Source of the DNA: Clavelina lepadiformis
Taxonomy: Eukaryota; Chordata; Ascidiacea; Aplousobranchia; Clavelinidae
Length of the DNA stretch: 64,000 nt
Direction of reading: 5' to 3'
Assembly: GCF_947623445.1 (NCBI RefSeq)
Contig: NC_135245.1
Coordinates: forward strand, 441,501 to 505,500
In this document: positions 37,086 through 49,062 of the stretch, one piece after another
How positions within the stretch are numbered: the first letter of the stretch is position 1
How the letters are laid out: each line of letters opens with the position of its first letter
Notes under the pieces: model-generated
The model's database searches: none
The model's input: only the letters and a program-made list of their open reading frames with translations
Told to the model about the DNA's origin: nothing
Translations under genes and position numbers: made by a program

Positions 37086-37775
37086 AAAAATCTATTAAGC
37101 GATCGATGTTTGTAAAATGTACCATCGATGATAGTAATCACAAGCCAATAAATATTATTACGCTGTAAAATTACTGTTTTAAACAGGTTATGTCAAGTTG
37201 GTTGCTAAATAACATAAAAATTGTTACCAAGGCCACGGCAAAAAAACAACGCTGTCCATATGAAAATGCAACGGTAAATGCGCGTTGTATGTCGGACACC
37301 CCAATTAAAGTGAAACCAGCAGCGTTTTGTTCTAAAAGCAGATTATAAGAAGCACGTGACATCCCTAGTAAGTCCCAAAATTAAGCTACCGTAGTTCAAA
37401 ACCAGGCAACACCACACTATTGTTACCAAAAGTACCGAGGTTACCGGTTTTGGCACGAAAACTTACCGCGGTTCTACCCATGGTGGTGCGGTAGAAAAGC
37501 AGCAAATATCTGAGAAAGTTAAACCTAGACGCGCTGTGAGACGCGAAGCCTGTGATTACGTCTGAAAGCGTGTTTTAACAATACATTAGAAAAGGTAGAT
37601 TGATGTCAGCCACAAGTGCATGCGTATCCAGATGACTGTGTGGGACACACCAAAGATTACTAAGGCCGCGCCGAATAGTTTATATCTTGCCATTTATCAA
37701 TCAATGTATCACGTTTGCAGATATGTTGTAGATTTGATAAATTTTTTAAAATAAGGTTTTGAAACAATTCTTTTC
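37086..37775. other. Spacer, no gene seen
   Basis: Downstream flank of the minus-strand esterase; no repeat delimited. Confidence 0.4.
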
Positions 37776-40464
37776 TCAAGCTCTCTTCATCTGCGTCTTG
37801 TATTTCTCCCACACACTGCAACTTTCTGCTCCCAACCCACTTTTGCTTGCCAATGGCATCTGCGCCACGAGGTATTTCTGACCATCGGCGTTATAGCGAG
37901 GCCACGTCTCAGAAACCTTCAAGCCTTTATTTGGATCTCTGTTGATGAATCGTGTTCAAAGTGACCAATCTTATCATTTATGAATAGAAATATCAATAAT
38001 ATTTTACCCATTGGTGGCAAAGTTGACGATGTACATCATCCATGCTCTGCTGAAGCTTTTCTCTGCTTCGTCAAATTTTGTGTCAATATTGAGACTTTCT
38101 TCAGATAGGGGAATTCCGAAAGTAAACAGTATGTCGTCACAATGGTCGCAATTGCAAAATTCTGGCTTCATCGTGTCCTTGGAGCCAAATGCAAGGTCAT
38201 GGTTGTATTTAAGCTGCTGAGTCATGTAGTAGGCATAGGTTGGGTGGCCGCCACCTGTAAATTTAAAACAAATCTTCATGGCGGCGATAAATGTAGACAA
38301 AGGCAAGAGGCAAACTGCGGAAACAGGAATACAGCTCTAATTTTTAACACCATGACCGCTAGATGACAGCATTCTACTTCACTTTTTGCTCTTGTTGTGT
38401 ATTGTGTGCGTTTAAATTTAGCTCGAGACAGTCATGCATGGGCGAAGTTAACGAGCTAGTTCTGTTGGGAGACGATTCCTTTCCGTCTTTGTGTTTTAAG
38501 AAACATCAACACATAATATTTTAACAGGTCGCTGCTTTGCCGGTTTAAGGTCGGGAGCTCTATCGTCATAACTTTGTTTTAGGGAGTTTTTCATAAATTA
38601 TATGAAATAAATCACCGGAATGCTTCTTTGCTAACATGACCATAGGAGCAATGAAAAAGGCATCAGAGGAAAGATTCGCATAAATCTGACTCCATTTCGT
38701 TGGACCATCGCGTTGCTTTTTGACGTAACTTTCAACAATGATGTTCAAATCGTCTTCTGTGAATTGATTCTGTGACAAAACAATGCATTGTTGTAAAATG
38801 AAAGGGAAATGTCAAAAAATGTCAACTAAGGTCTCAGACAAATTCAACGCACTGGAAATAATCCCATAAAGTATTCGTTGTAAATAGAACGGCCGACTTC
38901 CTCAGAAATCCCTTCCACAAAATCAGGTAGTTCCGCCATACTCGAAATTCCGGAAGTTTCAGAGTCCACGCACCCAATTAGATAGGGCACCGGACTTAAT
39001 TTACCTTCATTGAGAAGCTCGGAAGGATGCTTGGGAAGAAATTTTCCGTCCACGGCAGGTCCAAATTGAATGAAAGTCTGAAAACAAAAGAAGTAGTTTC
39101 TTGCTTTGTCAAAACATTTTAAATTAATTGACGTTTTGAACTAAATCTTTTGGGCAAAGTTCAAACTGACTTGTTCCAACTTTTCTTGGACTTGTTTCAG
39201 AGTTTCAAGAGGAATTTTCTTGAGTTTTTGTAAGATTGCATCCGGATCGTCATCTTCAACCCCGAGTTCCTCCTTGTACGTATCAAGAACCGTTGACTGC
39301 GTTGTCCTGACAATTTCTGCGACGAACAACGCAACAAAACTGGTCTGCGCAGCTTTTCGTGACTTCAAGGCAAAAAAAAACTTTTTTGTTTAATAAGGGG
39401 AATCACCTGTCATATTGGCGCTCCCGCTCATGCTGACAGCTTTGTGAAACAAACCACGTGACATGGGCGATATTACGTGATAGCCCACTGACACTGCTCC
39501 GGTTCCCTGACCAATGATCGTCACGTTGTCAGGGTTACCACCGAATTCCCGGATGTTGTCACGTGTCCACCTGAACAAAAAGCGAAATCATATTGATTTG
39601 TGAACGATGGTCTTGGATTGGAGCAAAGCCTTTTATTCAAAATGTAGGCGACTGACAGATCGTAAAATGATTGATATACATGGGCATGGATTTGACATGT
39701 GTCAAATGAAACTTAAGACGAAATATTGATTCTATGCTCACTCAAGCGCCGCCAGTTGGTCCAGAAATCCCATATTTCCAGGATGTGACGTCCCGTCTCC
39801 TGTTGTTAGAAAACCAAAGGCACCGACGCGATAATTCGCTACTACGAGAATGACGTCATGTGTGCTGCATAAGATGTTTCCGTTCGTTGTTCCTTGACTG
39901 GCAAATCCGAATGAGCAATAACCGCCGCCGTCAATCCAGAATACAACCTGGGGCGAAAAAATTGGTGAAAACAAAACCGGCCACTCAAGAAAAAGTTTTC
40001 AATGCAGTTTTATCACGTTAATTGCTCTTAAAATGCTCCACTTACCGGTAGATTGCCGTGTTCAGACGGCTTAGAGGTGTAGATGCTCAAATACAAACAG
40101 TCCTCGCTCATGTTGTTCATGTCGTAGCCGGGTTGGTCGTAAATGGCTCAGTATTTTCTCTGGAGTTCAGTGAAAACATTTACAGATTGCACTGGGTTTG
40201 GAGGAACCTTGGTCCCGTCTAGCACCCCCTTCCATGGATCTTGCCTGACACAAAGGAAGAAGTTTGCCGATGATAAAACAAAACTTCACCACAATAAGCT
40301 TTTACTTACTTGACCGGGGCTTCGAATCGAAGTTCCCCAACAGGTGGCTTCGCGAATGGGATGCTCGTGTAGAGGTACACGCGCGACTTCCCGAAACTCG
40401 GTTTATTAAGAGATTGACCTTTCACCTTTCCCAGCTTAGTGTTCACCAAAGGACAATCGCTCAT
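37776..40464 (-). pseudogene. Carboxylesterase/cholinesterase-like gene, serine lost and one in-frame TGA
   Basis: Nine exons: 40464-40310, 40244-40046, 39947-39742, 39570-39407, 39352-39171, 39077-38853, 38769-38616, 38254-38008 and 37938-37776. All close in phase over 564 codons, about normal for the family. Conserved parts are SIPFAKPPVGELRF, SEDCLYLSIYTS, WIDGGGYCSFG (oxyanion region), ANYRVGAFGFL, GNMGFLDQLAALEW and CDDILFTFGIPL. The nucleophile elbow, normally GESAG, reads GQGTG, so the catalytic Ser is Gly. Candidate Glu (VDSETSG) and His (CDHCDDI) remain. A TGA at 40150-40148 interrupts exon 2 before SEDCLYL. The start is MSDCPLVNTKLG with no signal peptide. Serine-less members such as neuroligins are adhesion proteins, but the TGA favours a pseudogene or a null allele. 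The exon-5 acceptor was chosen by phase. Confidence 0.75.
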
Positions 40465-41502
40465 GATGATATATATAATTAATTGCTGAAAAATGTTCCG
40501 ACCAAACTGCGAAAATTGGTAAATTTAAGCAATTGGCCTAATACTTTGTTGCCTTGATGTATACAGTGTAGTTCTAGATACTATTTTGTTATAAATTGCC
40601 AGTTAACAACAACATGGAGGTCTCAGTAGTTCCAAAGAATTTTTCGAAAAGCTAATTAAAGTAGGACCAACATTTCGAGTAAGTGTCAAACCAAATTTCA
40701 TTTCACGTTTCTTCCTTTTACTGTAATTAATCTTGTTGCTTTTGTCCACACAAGTGCAACTCAGTTATTACGACGTCAAAGACCGTCCGCTTCCCATAAA
40801 CGAAGGACATATGTTGATGATAATGCTCGGATATATTCAAGAACCTTAAAATTTATGCTCGTCTTGCAAGTTGTGTTCCTTGGTAAAGCAACTTTGCTAT
40901 AACTTATACACAGCCGCGCCTTTCAACCTTCATCAGACTATTACGTCAACCTGGTATGTTCATGAAATTAACTATCACTCTGGTCTAGACTTTTATTTGG
41001 TCATAAAAGTGGCAGCGACTAAAAAAGCGGTGTGTCGAAATTAAGCTAAACCAGGGTCCAACTGAGGTTAACGATTAAACAATAAAATCGGTTCTGAATT
41101 AATGATCGGTGTGTTACGACCGATTCTGACATAATGATTTATTGAAAGGTCGGTGATAAAGCTAAATGGCTGAGGAAAGCAAACACAACTTCATCATCAA
41201 CTTTGCAACCATGATGAAGCTTGAAATGCATTTTATTAAAATAAACTCGTTCTGCTCGTGTGCGACGGAAGAATAAATACGAGTGACGTCATGGTGACAA
41301 CCCCCTTCCTCGATAATATTTGACAACGTAATCACTTCTAAACCTATGACGTCACAATGTTTGCAACCAGCAAAGTTGTTTCGCAGAACAACTTAATCAC
41401 ACTGCAATCGAATATGACGTAGCATTCTGTTCTTTAGGACCCACATCCAGTGTCGCTTCACCAATGTCGATGCTGACATTCGCTGAAACATCTTCTTTGG
41501 GA
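40465..41502. other. Intergenic between esterase start and kanadaptin end
   Basis: A minus-strand AATAAA (plus TTTATT at 41232-41237) lies about 265 bases past the kanadaptin stop and could be its polyadenylation signal. Two TGACGTCA palindromes occur near 41285 and 41346. No gene seen. Confidence 0.5.
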
Positions 41503-44500
41503 TCAGTATCCGAACTTCGCGTTCAGACTCGTTGTGCCGTCGCCGGTTTGACCTTGAACGAGAGAAAGCATTTGAACAAGGTGAGTCATTATACCATCAT
41601 CTCCACCTCAGTCATATCAATGTGCAAAATCTTAATGTACCAGTGGGCGGCATCCAGTCTGAGTAATCAGGGTCGTTGCTACAAACAGCGCTACTGGTGG
41701 TTGACTGAGGCTCATTCTAAATGAAAAAGTTGGTCAAAGTTTGAAAAAAAAAACATTTTGATCGATTTTACCGTTTTCTTCTTCTTTCTTCTTGACTTTC
41801 TCCCGCCTTCATCTTTGACATCTTGCGCTAAATATGTTGAAGAAATATTTTAACTCGACCACCACGTCTTGCCTTATATGGCAACTAGTCTACCTACCTC
41901 TGCTGCCACCAAGCAATTCTTCTTTTAACTCCGGGGGCAGAGTGGGACCAAACGTACGTTTCCGCCTGGGGGTACTTTCTTGGGGCTGAGGCTTTCCATT
42001 CGTGGTTTTCACCTCTTGAGACCCAGTGGGGTGTCCTGGATCCTGTTCTGCGGTGAAAATCTTATTCGAAGATGACTCCTCACTTTCCATAGAGATCATA
42101 TTTTCAGGAGATGGCAGACTTGGTTTGTTTAATGGTGTCATTTGATTGGTCGGTTGCTCGGTATCAACAGATGACGTTATAGACGATCCTGGGAAAACAA
42201 CTCGAATCTAACCAGCTCCTGGTACGAGCTCAGATGGCTTCAACCCGAGCTTAACCGCTTACACATATCACGTAGAGTAAGATATTTTAACGAACCGTGT
42301 TCTCCTCGGGTGTCAGTTTTTTTCGCTTCAGTGCTCACTGGTTCCTCTTCATCCACCTCTTCAACATCCGGGACATCTTTCATGTTGAAGGACACCTCTG
42401 TAGTGAGGATGGGTTTGTTCTGGAGAACAAAGTTACAAAATCATCTCGCATGCGTGTTATGTCATCTCCACCTGTCCTACAACGATACTTCGGCTTCCAT
42501 AGACATATAACAACAAACAAGCAACAGACATTGTGACCTCACAAAGCACTGGCTACTTACAGGCATTAAAAGTCCTTTCTTCTTTCCTTTCATCCTCCCA
42601 ATAAACGACATTGATTTTGTCGACGAACTAAAATGTATGAAAGGTTGATTTGATGTCTATGGAGACAACGTCGATAAAAATGAAGCGAACCTTTGCAGAG
42701 GGGGCAGACTTGCCGGGCGAGCTATCTCAGCGAGCTTCGTCAACCGAGCCGACTCTTTTCGAACTTCAAACAACCTCAGTTTCAACTTTGACCTCGTGAG
42801 GGAGTCAAGAGTTCTCCCTGACTTGACCTGCACCATGAAGTCTTCAAGAGGATCTGAGCTCTCCGCGCTAGTTGTTGTCACTGGAACAAAACAGGTGCCA
42901 CGATATGGGATGGGACTTTTACATTGACAGCAGAACATCACCACCGAAAGAGTTCAAAATAAATAATCCCATCAAAGAAGTAAGGTCTCGTATTTTTATT
43001 GTACTTAGCTCTTTTAATCTTAATAATTTTTATAATACATTCTTGGTGTTATTGCGCCCACTGGTGGTCTTACTGCAATATTTCTGGTTCAATTCCTTCC
43101 ATGCGCTTAGCATGGGCATATCAATAACATGGATAATGACATAACAATCACCTTTCCTGTCATTGTCAAGTTGCCGTTCAATTTCAGTGATTTCCTTTTC
43201 CAAGATGTTGATCTTCTTTGTCTAAAAAGGATCAAAACCATTCAACTATCGACTCCATCAAGTTTTCAACAAGCCCGGCTACACCCACAGCACAATACAC
43301 GCAGCAGTGAATGCAGTCCAAGCAAAACTGAACAGAACTCATCGAATTGCGCTCACAAGTGACTCGTAAGTTTCAGCATTTTCAGCCGCGGCCGATTTCT
43401 TCTTCACCCCGACTCTCATCTTACGTTGCTGACGTTTCTTGTCCAGGTCGCCGGTTCGATCCCAGTACTGGTCCTCATCGCTGTCATAGAAATCTTCTTT
43501 CTCCCATTCTTTAACTTTTCGTCGATGATGTTCTGAGGTGAAGCAATTCCATGAAAATGTGACGTCACAAATTTGATCAAATCAAAATTCCGATAAACTA
43601 GTCGGAAAAACTGACAATTTGAAGGTTAGTTAATCCTGTTTGCTTAGCATTGTCATTCCCACAGACGGGAGCTTTTTGTAGGAGGAAGATCCTGTAACCC
43701 ACCGGACTGCTTGAACATCCCGTGTTTATCGAGGAGCCTGCACGCCTCCAGAGCACAATTGTTCATCGCATCCTTCTTCTTTCCCGTGAGACTCGCCTCC
43801 GCAACAATGGGACGTCCAGAAGCAGAGTCGATCGGGAGCTCCAGCCTAACATTCCACTGTCCTGGTCGCCGCTCTGTGCTGTCAAACTCCACTTCCAAGC
43901 CTAAGCACAACATCAAACACTTTGTCAAGGATTTAACTCAAGACACGGAAGTACAATGTAGCCAGTTAAAGGTTTACATTATTTATAAAGTAGTTCCTGT
44001 CTATTGAAAGTTGTCACACTAGCTAATCTGAAACCTATAAGCAGCATTAAGCTGAGATGCATGAGACAACGATTTGCAAAATGTAAAAGGATTCAGCACA
44101 ACACCTTCCTTCTGGTAGAAGTTCTTCAGAGCTTTGTGAGGATCTTTCACATAAAACGGATCCTTCCTTTCTTGGAGAACAGGAAGTTGCTCCTCCTCCT
44201 TTTCCTCCTCATCACTCTCAGCAACTGCATCTTCCACTTTGAAAACAAAAGCAAACAATGACTTATTGTCATAGAGCCATTATAAAATAATAAAAGAGGT
44301 AAAAGTAATCTTAAGAGCCCATAAAATAAACAAAATTTACTAGTTTTACCTTCAGAAAACACACAAACTAAATAACTCCAGATGCTAGAAGTAATTAACT
44401 TTCATATTTTTTACAATTGCAGTGGTTGAGATTTCCTGAAAAATGTTATTAATCACATTCTTTATCCTCAGACTAAGGAAAGTTTTTACACGACTTAAAG

Positions 44501-46882
44501 TCAGCAAGCATTTGTCCTCGCTCTAGCCTCAGTTACCGAGCCTGTCTCATTGCAAGTTTCGATATATGCGCACACTTTTTAGTTGTTTTTATCTTATTTC
44601 TGAATTTGAAACTGTTCACCAGAACATGGAACAGGAGCAGTCCTTGTTTTTGCCCAACGGCGTTAAAACGGTAGCCACATTATTTTGATCAAATGCTCTA
44701 ACCACCCCGTTACCGAGCTGAAACTTTATCTTTAGTATCACGCACAGAACAAGATACTACTGTTGAGTGGGATTACGTACACATTCCCCATGTTACTCCT
44801 GTGTCTTGCACATCCTGTCTCCTGGATGTTGCATCATCCACTTCATCGTCATCATCGCTGTCGTCTCCCAGCATCATCTTGGCTAGCTCTTCCTTCTCAC
44901 GGATTTTCCTGAATTCATCATTTGTGAGAAAATGTCATGACAGCTCGATTTATCCAACATTACATTGAAAGCTCGTTATCTTGGAGCTGAAGAGATCGAT
45001 CAATCCAATCAATTTACTTTGAGCTATTCATGTTTTCTTAAATGGAAACTATCCACCATAAAAACATTGTAAACAAAGACAAGGTCAGGCACAGCGACAC
45101 TTTATTAATGAAACTGACGAATTTAACAGCAACAGTTGACCATCGCAACGACAACATTTGAAACCTGTTCATATGCATGGGAGGACTGTGGACAGCTTTT
45201 TTGACCTCATTGATTTCTACGACTAATTTCAAGATAACGAGCCCGTTTCATGCGTTACACTTAACACAAAACACAATTTCAGTTATAGGTAAACTTTTCA
45301 AGGAGGAGATATTAAGATTCGATTAAGCACAAGTTTCATCGTGGGGTATTTTGCCAGAGCTCATTGAGCTACTTTGAATTCTATTTCCACCTACTCAGAA
45401 GTTTGATTTAACCAACGATATCGAGCTCCATTAAATTTTCACCTCGCTTTTTCACGTAATTCTGTCGCAGACTCCTTTGATTCTTCTTCTTCGTCTTCCG
45501 GTGGCCCCTACAGTGCAATAAGCAAATGCAACTCTTTATTTCACAAATATTATGGCACAGAAAAGCCACGACACAATGCTATATCGCCCAACACAATGCT
45601 ATGAGCACCAAACCAAGTCTCACTTTACCTGCAAGATGTAAATCCTTGAGCTGCCTCCAAATTTAATCATGTGACCCACTTTCATTCTGTAATATTTTTC
45701 CGAAGGAACTCGCGCTTTGTTCAAGAAAGTGCCGTGGGTGCTTGCAAGGTCGAAGAGATAAAATCCTGACGAACCGTCTTTCTGAAACTCAACATCGTCA
45801 GACTCGCCCGGATTTCCAAACTGGAGGATTGCGTGATGTCTTTTGAAAAGTATTCAGAAGTTCAGCAATCATAACACATTAGCAGAATAGCTTTAAATGG
45901 AATATATAATCAACAATTTTTCTGACACACACACGTCGTGCGTTCACACAATGCACACTTTCATTATTTAGACAGTCTTATGTCTTATGTCATAGCTCAC
46001 TTATTTATGACAAAATGCCTAATTAGACTAACAAAATGCTTGATGGCTATGTGAGGTGCCGAGATAATAAAAATGTCAAATGTCAACATTAGAATGTTCA
46101 AAATTCTGCCAGGACCAACAAAAATTTGACAAGTTAAAGTAAATTCTAGCATATATACATAGATATTATATAAATGTACAATAATAAAACCTTGAAATAG
46201 ACGGATGCTCCAAGACGATGTCGCACTCTGCCATTCTCCCAATGATAAAATATTCCTTCGTGGCAAGATTTATCCTATCCACGATTGATCCACCTTTGAG
46301 CACCTCCAGGGAATAGATGTTTTCTTCATCTTCTTCGCATGGAGTACTCCAATCCGGTTTTTCATATTTGAGTTTTTGTGGTGGCGGTTTTGAGCCTTCC
46401 GATTTTGACTTCATTATCTTACTATCTTGCTCTTTTGTGAATTCTTTTGAGTCGGCAGTTTTCATTGCCCCTTCAGATTTATCGTTATTGTCGTTTGTAA
46501 CGTTCTCTCTTTTCGAGTAATGCTCCATATACTCAGATGCTGTTGGTTGATGAGGTTTATAAACTTGAGAAGGAAGCACGTTGCTTTTTGGACGAAATGA
46601 GATCAAAGTTCGCTTTTCATTTGACAACTCATCGGTGCTGCCCGGGTCACGAGGATTTGAATTATTGTTTGATTCTGCGGATATTTCTCCGACAATCTTC
46701 TCGGAAAGAGAATTCTTTTCTGATGGTGACAACAAATTCTTCTTTGCCTTCTTGTCTTTGTTCGAAGAAATCTTTGAAAAGGAAGGAACCTTGAAGACAG
46801 GTTCACTTTCATTTTTTGCAAGATTAATTTTTTCATCATTGCTTGAAACTGAAATATCTGTTTCTTCCTGTGATGTTTCCAT
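41503..46882 (-). CDS. SLC4A1AP: Kanadaptin (SLC4A1-associated protein, FHA domain), complete
   Basis: Fifteen exons on the minus strand: 46882-46191, 45839-45629, 45507-45443, 44908-44781, 44236-44105, 43900-43667, 43532-43357, 43221-43152, 42880-42691, 42627-42561, 42419-42296, 42188-41898, 41827-41772, 41716-41641 and 41552-41503. All join in phase to 853 residues. A long polar start (METSQEETDIS) is followed by the FHA domain at about residues 200-300: YFIIGRMAECDIVLEHPSISRHHAILQF, DLASTHGTFLN, GHMIKFGGSSRIYIL. Later come KDPFYVKDPHKALKNFYQKEG, a dsRBD-like segment (VAEASLTGKKKDAMNNCALEACRLLD), DSDEDQYWDRTGDLDKKR, a Lys-rich stretch and the conserved tail WMPPTGQTGDGTTSLNAKFGY. Vertebrate kanadaptin is largely nuclear and has been linked to anion-exchanger trafficking and splicing complexes. 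Two donors (CCC|GTCTGT at 43667 and the one at 44781) were picked by phase. Confidence 0.94.
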
Positions 46883-47502
46883 GTTTTGAGCGCGATGTGT
46901 GCAAATATCTTTAATTACAAACGCTCACTGCCTGTATGCAGCAATAATAGATTACAAAAAATGAGCTAACATTTTTTCTGTATAGGCCTATGCATGTTGT
47001 TGGTGGAACAGCCTATGAAGTAATGGCGATAAGCATACCGGTATATGTATATACGACACATTACTCACTTTAAATAAAGACGCGTATCTATACACTCATT
47101 TTAATATCTGCTTTAGCTTTTATGGTGTGGCATCGCAAAATGTCACAACAAAAACACAAATATGCAAAGATTGCAAGTGCAGTGAAGTTTTATATCTTGA
47201 CATTTGTAACTTGACAATGCTGCCAGTGACACAGATAAGCAATTGGCTCCAGTTGTTAAAATAGAAATTAGTTTCGGTGGAAAATAATTAAAATCCAGGC
47301 GTGGAGTAAAACAAAAACCCTACTTTTTTACGAAAATCTCCATATGTGCTAGAATGCAACCTTTCCATAAAGGGCCTTCGAGACAAACGATTAACACAAA
47401 CTGCCCTTCAACATGTTCTGTGTTTGATGTGTGGACTCTGAAAAAGTTGGCAGCTCACTTAGCTTGACTTCTTTTACATGAAATCAACCTGTCAACCCAA
47501 AC

Positions 47503-47715
47503 GGAAAGTATGGTAGCATTGGACAAAAAAATTGTGCATGCAGATTTTGACGTGATGGCTGATGACATCACTGATGATGATGATGACACTTAAACCTCAA
47601 TTTTTTGTTTATTCACTATAAATTGGCATGACGTTAAAAAGGTTTTGATACACGTTGATGAATCTCGTGCGTGCATAAGTGGCATACTTTTCACTGTGGC
47701 CTGACATGTCAATCA
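47503..47715. repeat. Interspersed MITE-like repeat, copy 2, uninterrupted
   Basis: Partner of 9285-9640. It shows the empty site (CACGTTGATGAATC) for the nested element there. It also includes a short GAT run (47575-47587). Confidence 0.55.
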
Positions 47716-48219
47716 AAGAAGTATTACTGCTACCACAGGATCCCTTTCCAACAAGACAGAATATAGATGCACCTTCCATAACAGACATGAAGCAATAACA
47801 AAATGGAAAAAAGCCTAAAAGCCTTAGCCTATATGTAGGCCTAGCCTAAGTCTTAGAAATGGTATTGTCCTTATTTCTGTATTTCTAAGAGAAATGTATC
47901 TTTCTCCGGCAACTTCTTTTATCAGCTGATAAGGTGAAGGTAATAGGCCACATCCATTGTTTTGTCACCAACATTTTGTGACTTCATAAAAAAGATACCG
48001 CAAATTTGACACAAAAAAGCAGAGAAGCAAAGAAAGGTTAGCCTAGTTTGTATTATGATTTTTCTCCACTAACAATTTACTAGCCTAAGTCGCTTTGAAA
48101 TCGGTAAAAACATTGATCCACCATTCTGGTTCTTTTTAGTATGAAAAACTTATTAGGCCTATTATTTTTGGGTTCCAAAATAGATGGTAGTTATGCCATG
48201 CCATGCCTAGCCTATAGAC

Positions 48220-48300
48220 CAGTGGTTCTCAACTTTTTTTGGCTCAAGGCACCCTGCAAACAACTGAAAGATTCAAAGTCAAACCTAAAAGTTTCTCCAT
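48220..48300 (+). mobile_element. hAT-type left end, fragment
   Basis: CAGTGGTTCTCAACTTTTTT followed by GGCACCCTGC is the well-known terminal motif of hAT (Charlie-like) elements. No matching right end was found nearby, so it is treated as a fragment. Confidence 0.6.
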
Positions 48301-49062
48301 TTAATAAAATAATTTTCGCAACCGTTTTCCTGGGCTAGTGATTAGTGTGTAATAACTTGCGGCTTTGATGAAAAATGAAGTGATTGATCATCGAAGCAAA
48401 TGGGGTTTTTGGGTTCTTCAGTAATAATAAGCAACGCTGCATGCAAGCTTCTTAGTGCGATGTCTATGGAATAGTATTTATACAGAGCAAAATTCCCAAA
48501 GTGGGGAACTCGAAACAATAGAAATCAAGATGTTCCTCACCAACCATTGCCTCATAGAAACGCGAAGAGAAATATAATCCGAAGAATTGATGGCAAAGGA
48601 GCCAGTCATTATGCGCGGACAACAAGAAATTTTTATTTAACTGCGATTTTTATTTTGCTTTCCAACGACATTATCTAGTAGATAATGAATCAAATTTGTT
48701 TCTGAAAATTTTTACAATTTAATAAAACTATGATTCAAAAATACAGTCGTCATCTAATTAAAATGTAGTGGAAACGTGTGAAATAGTAAGTATGGGCGGA
48801 ACATGTTTTCAGAAGAACAAATATCAATCTCCTCTTGTCAAATATTGTTGAATGTTCTAACTGTTGATGTATTGGGGTAGATTGTAGATCTAGAGAAAGT
48901 TGACGTTTGCTAAAAGCAAACACATAGGAGTTAATCAGGAATTCCTGTCCAGAAAGGCTATTCAAAATATTAATATTAATCAGTGAATTTGCCTTTTAGT
49001 CTAAATACCTGACTTAACTTACCGGGTACATTATATGTTCAGCCAATTCAGGTCAAGTCATC

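Larger units (their letters stand above)
46883..49062. other. Intergenic between kanadaptin and the sulfotransferase-like array
   Basis: Presumed promoter region of kanadaptin on the left. Contains the MITE-like copy at 47503-47715 and a hAT-like end at 48220. No coding exon recognised. Confidence 0.5.

Noticed and set aside
40148-40150. TGA read as selenocysteine in the esterase
   Set aside because: No selenoprotein is known to me in this family, and no SECIS-like hairpin was recognised in the 3' flank.
43400-43470. B-box-like GGTTCGATCCC suggesting a tRNA or SINE
   Set aside because: It lies within the coding exon of kanadaptin (DRTGDLDKKR region); no A-box or stem fits.
46317-46889. Plus-strand frames opposite kanadaptin exon 1
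   Set aside because: Mirror of the real acidic/Ser-rich coding exon.
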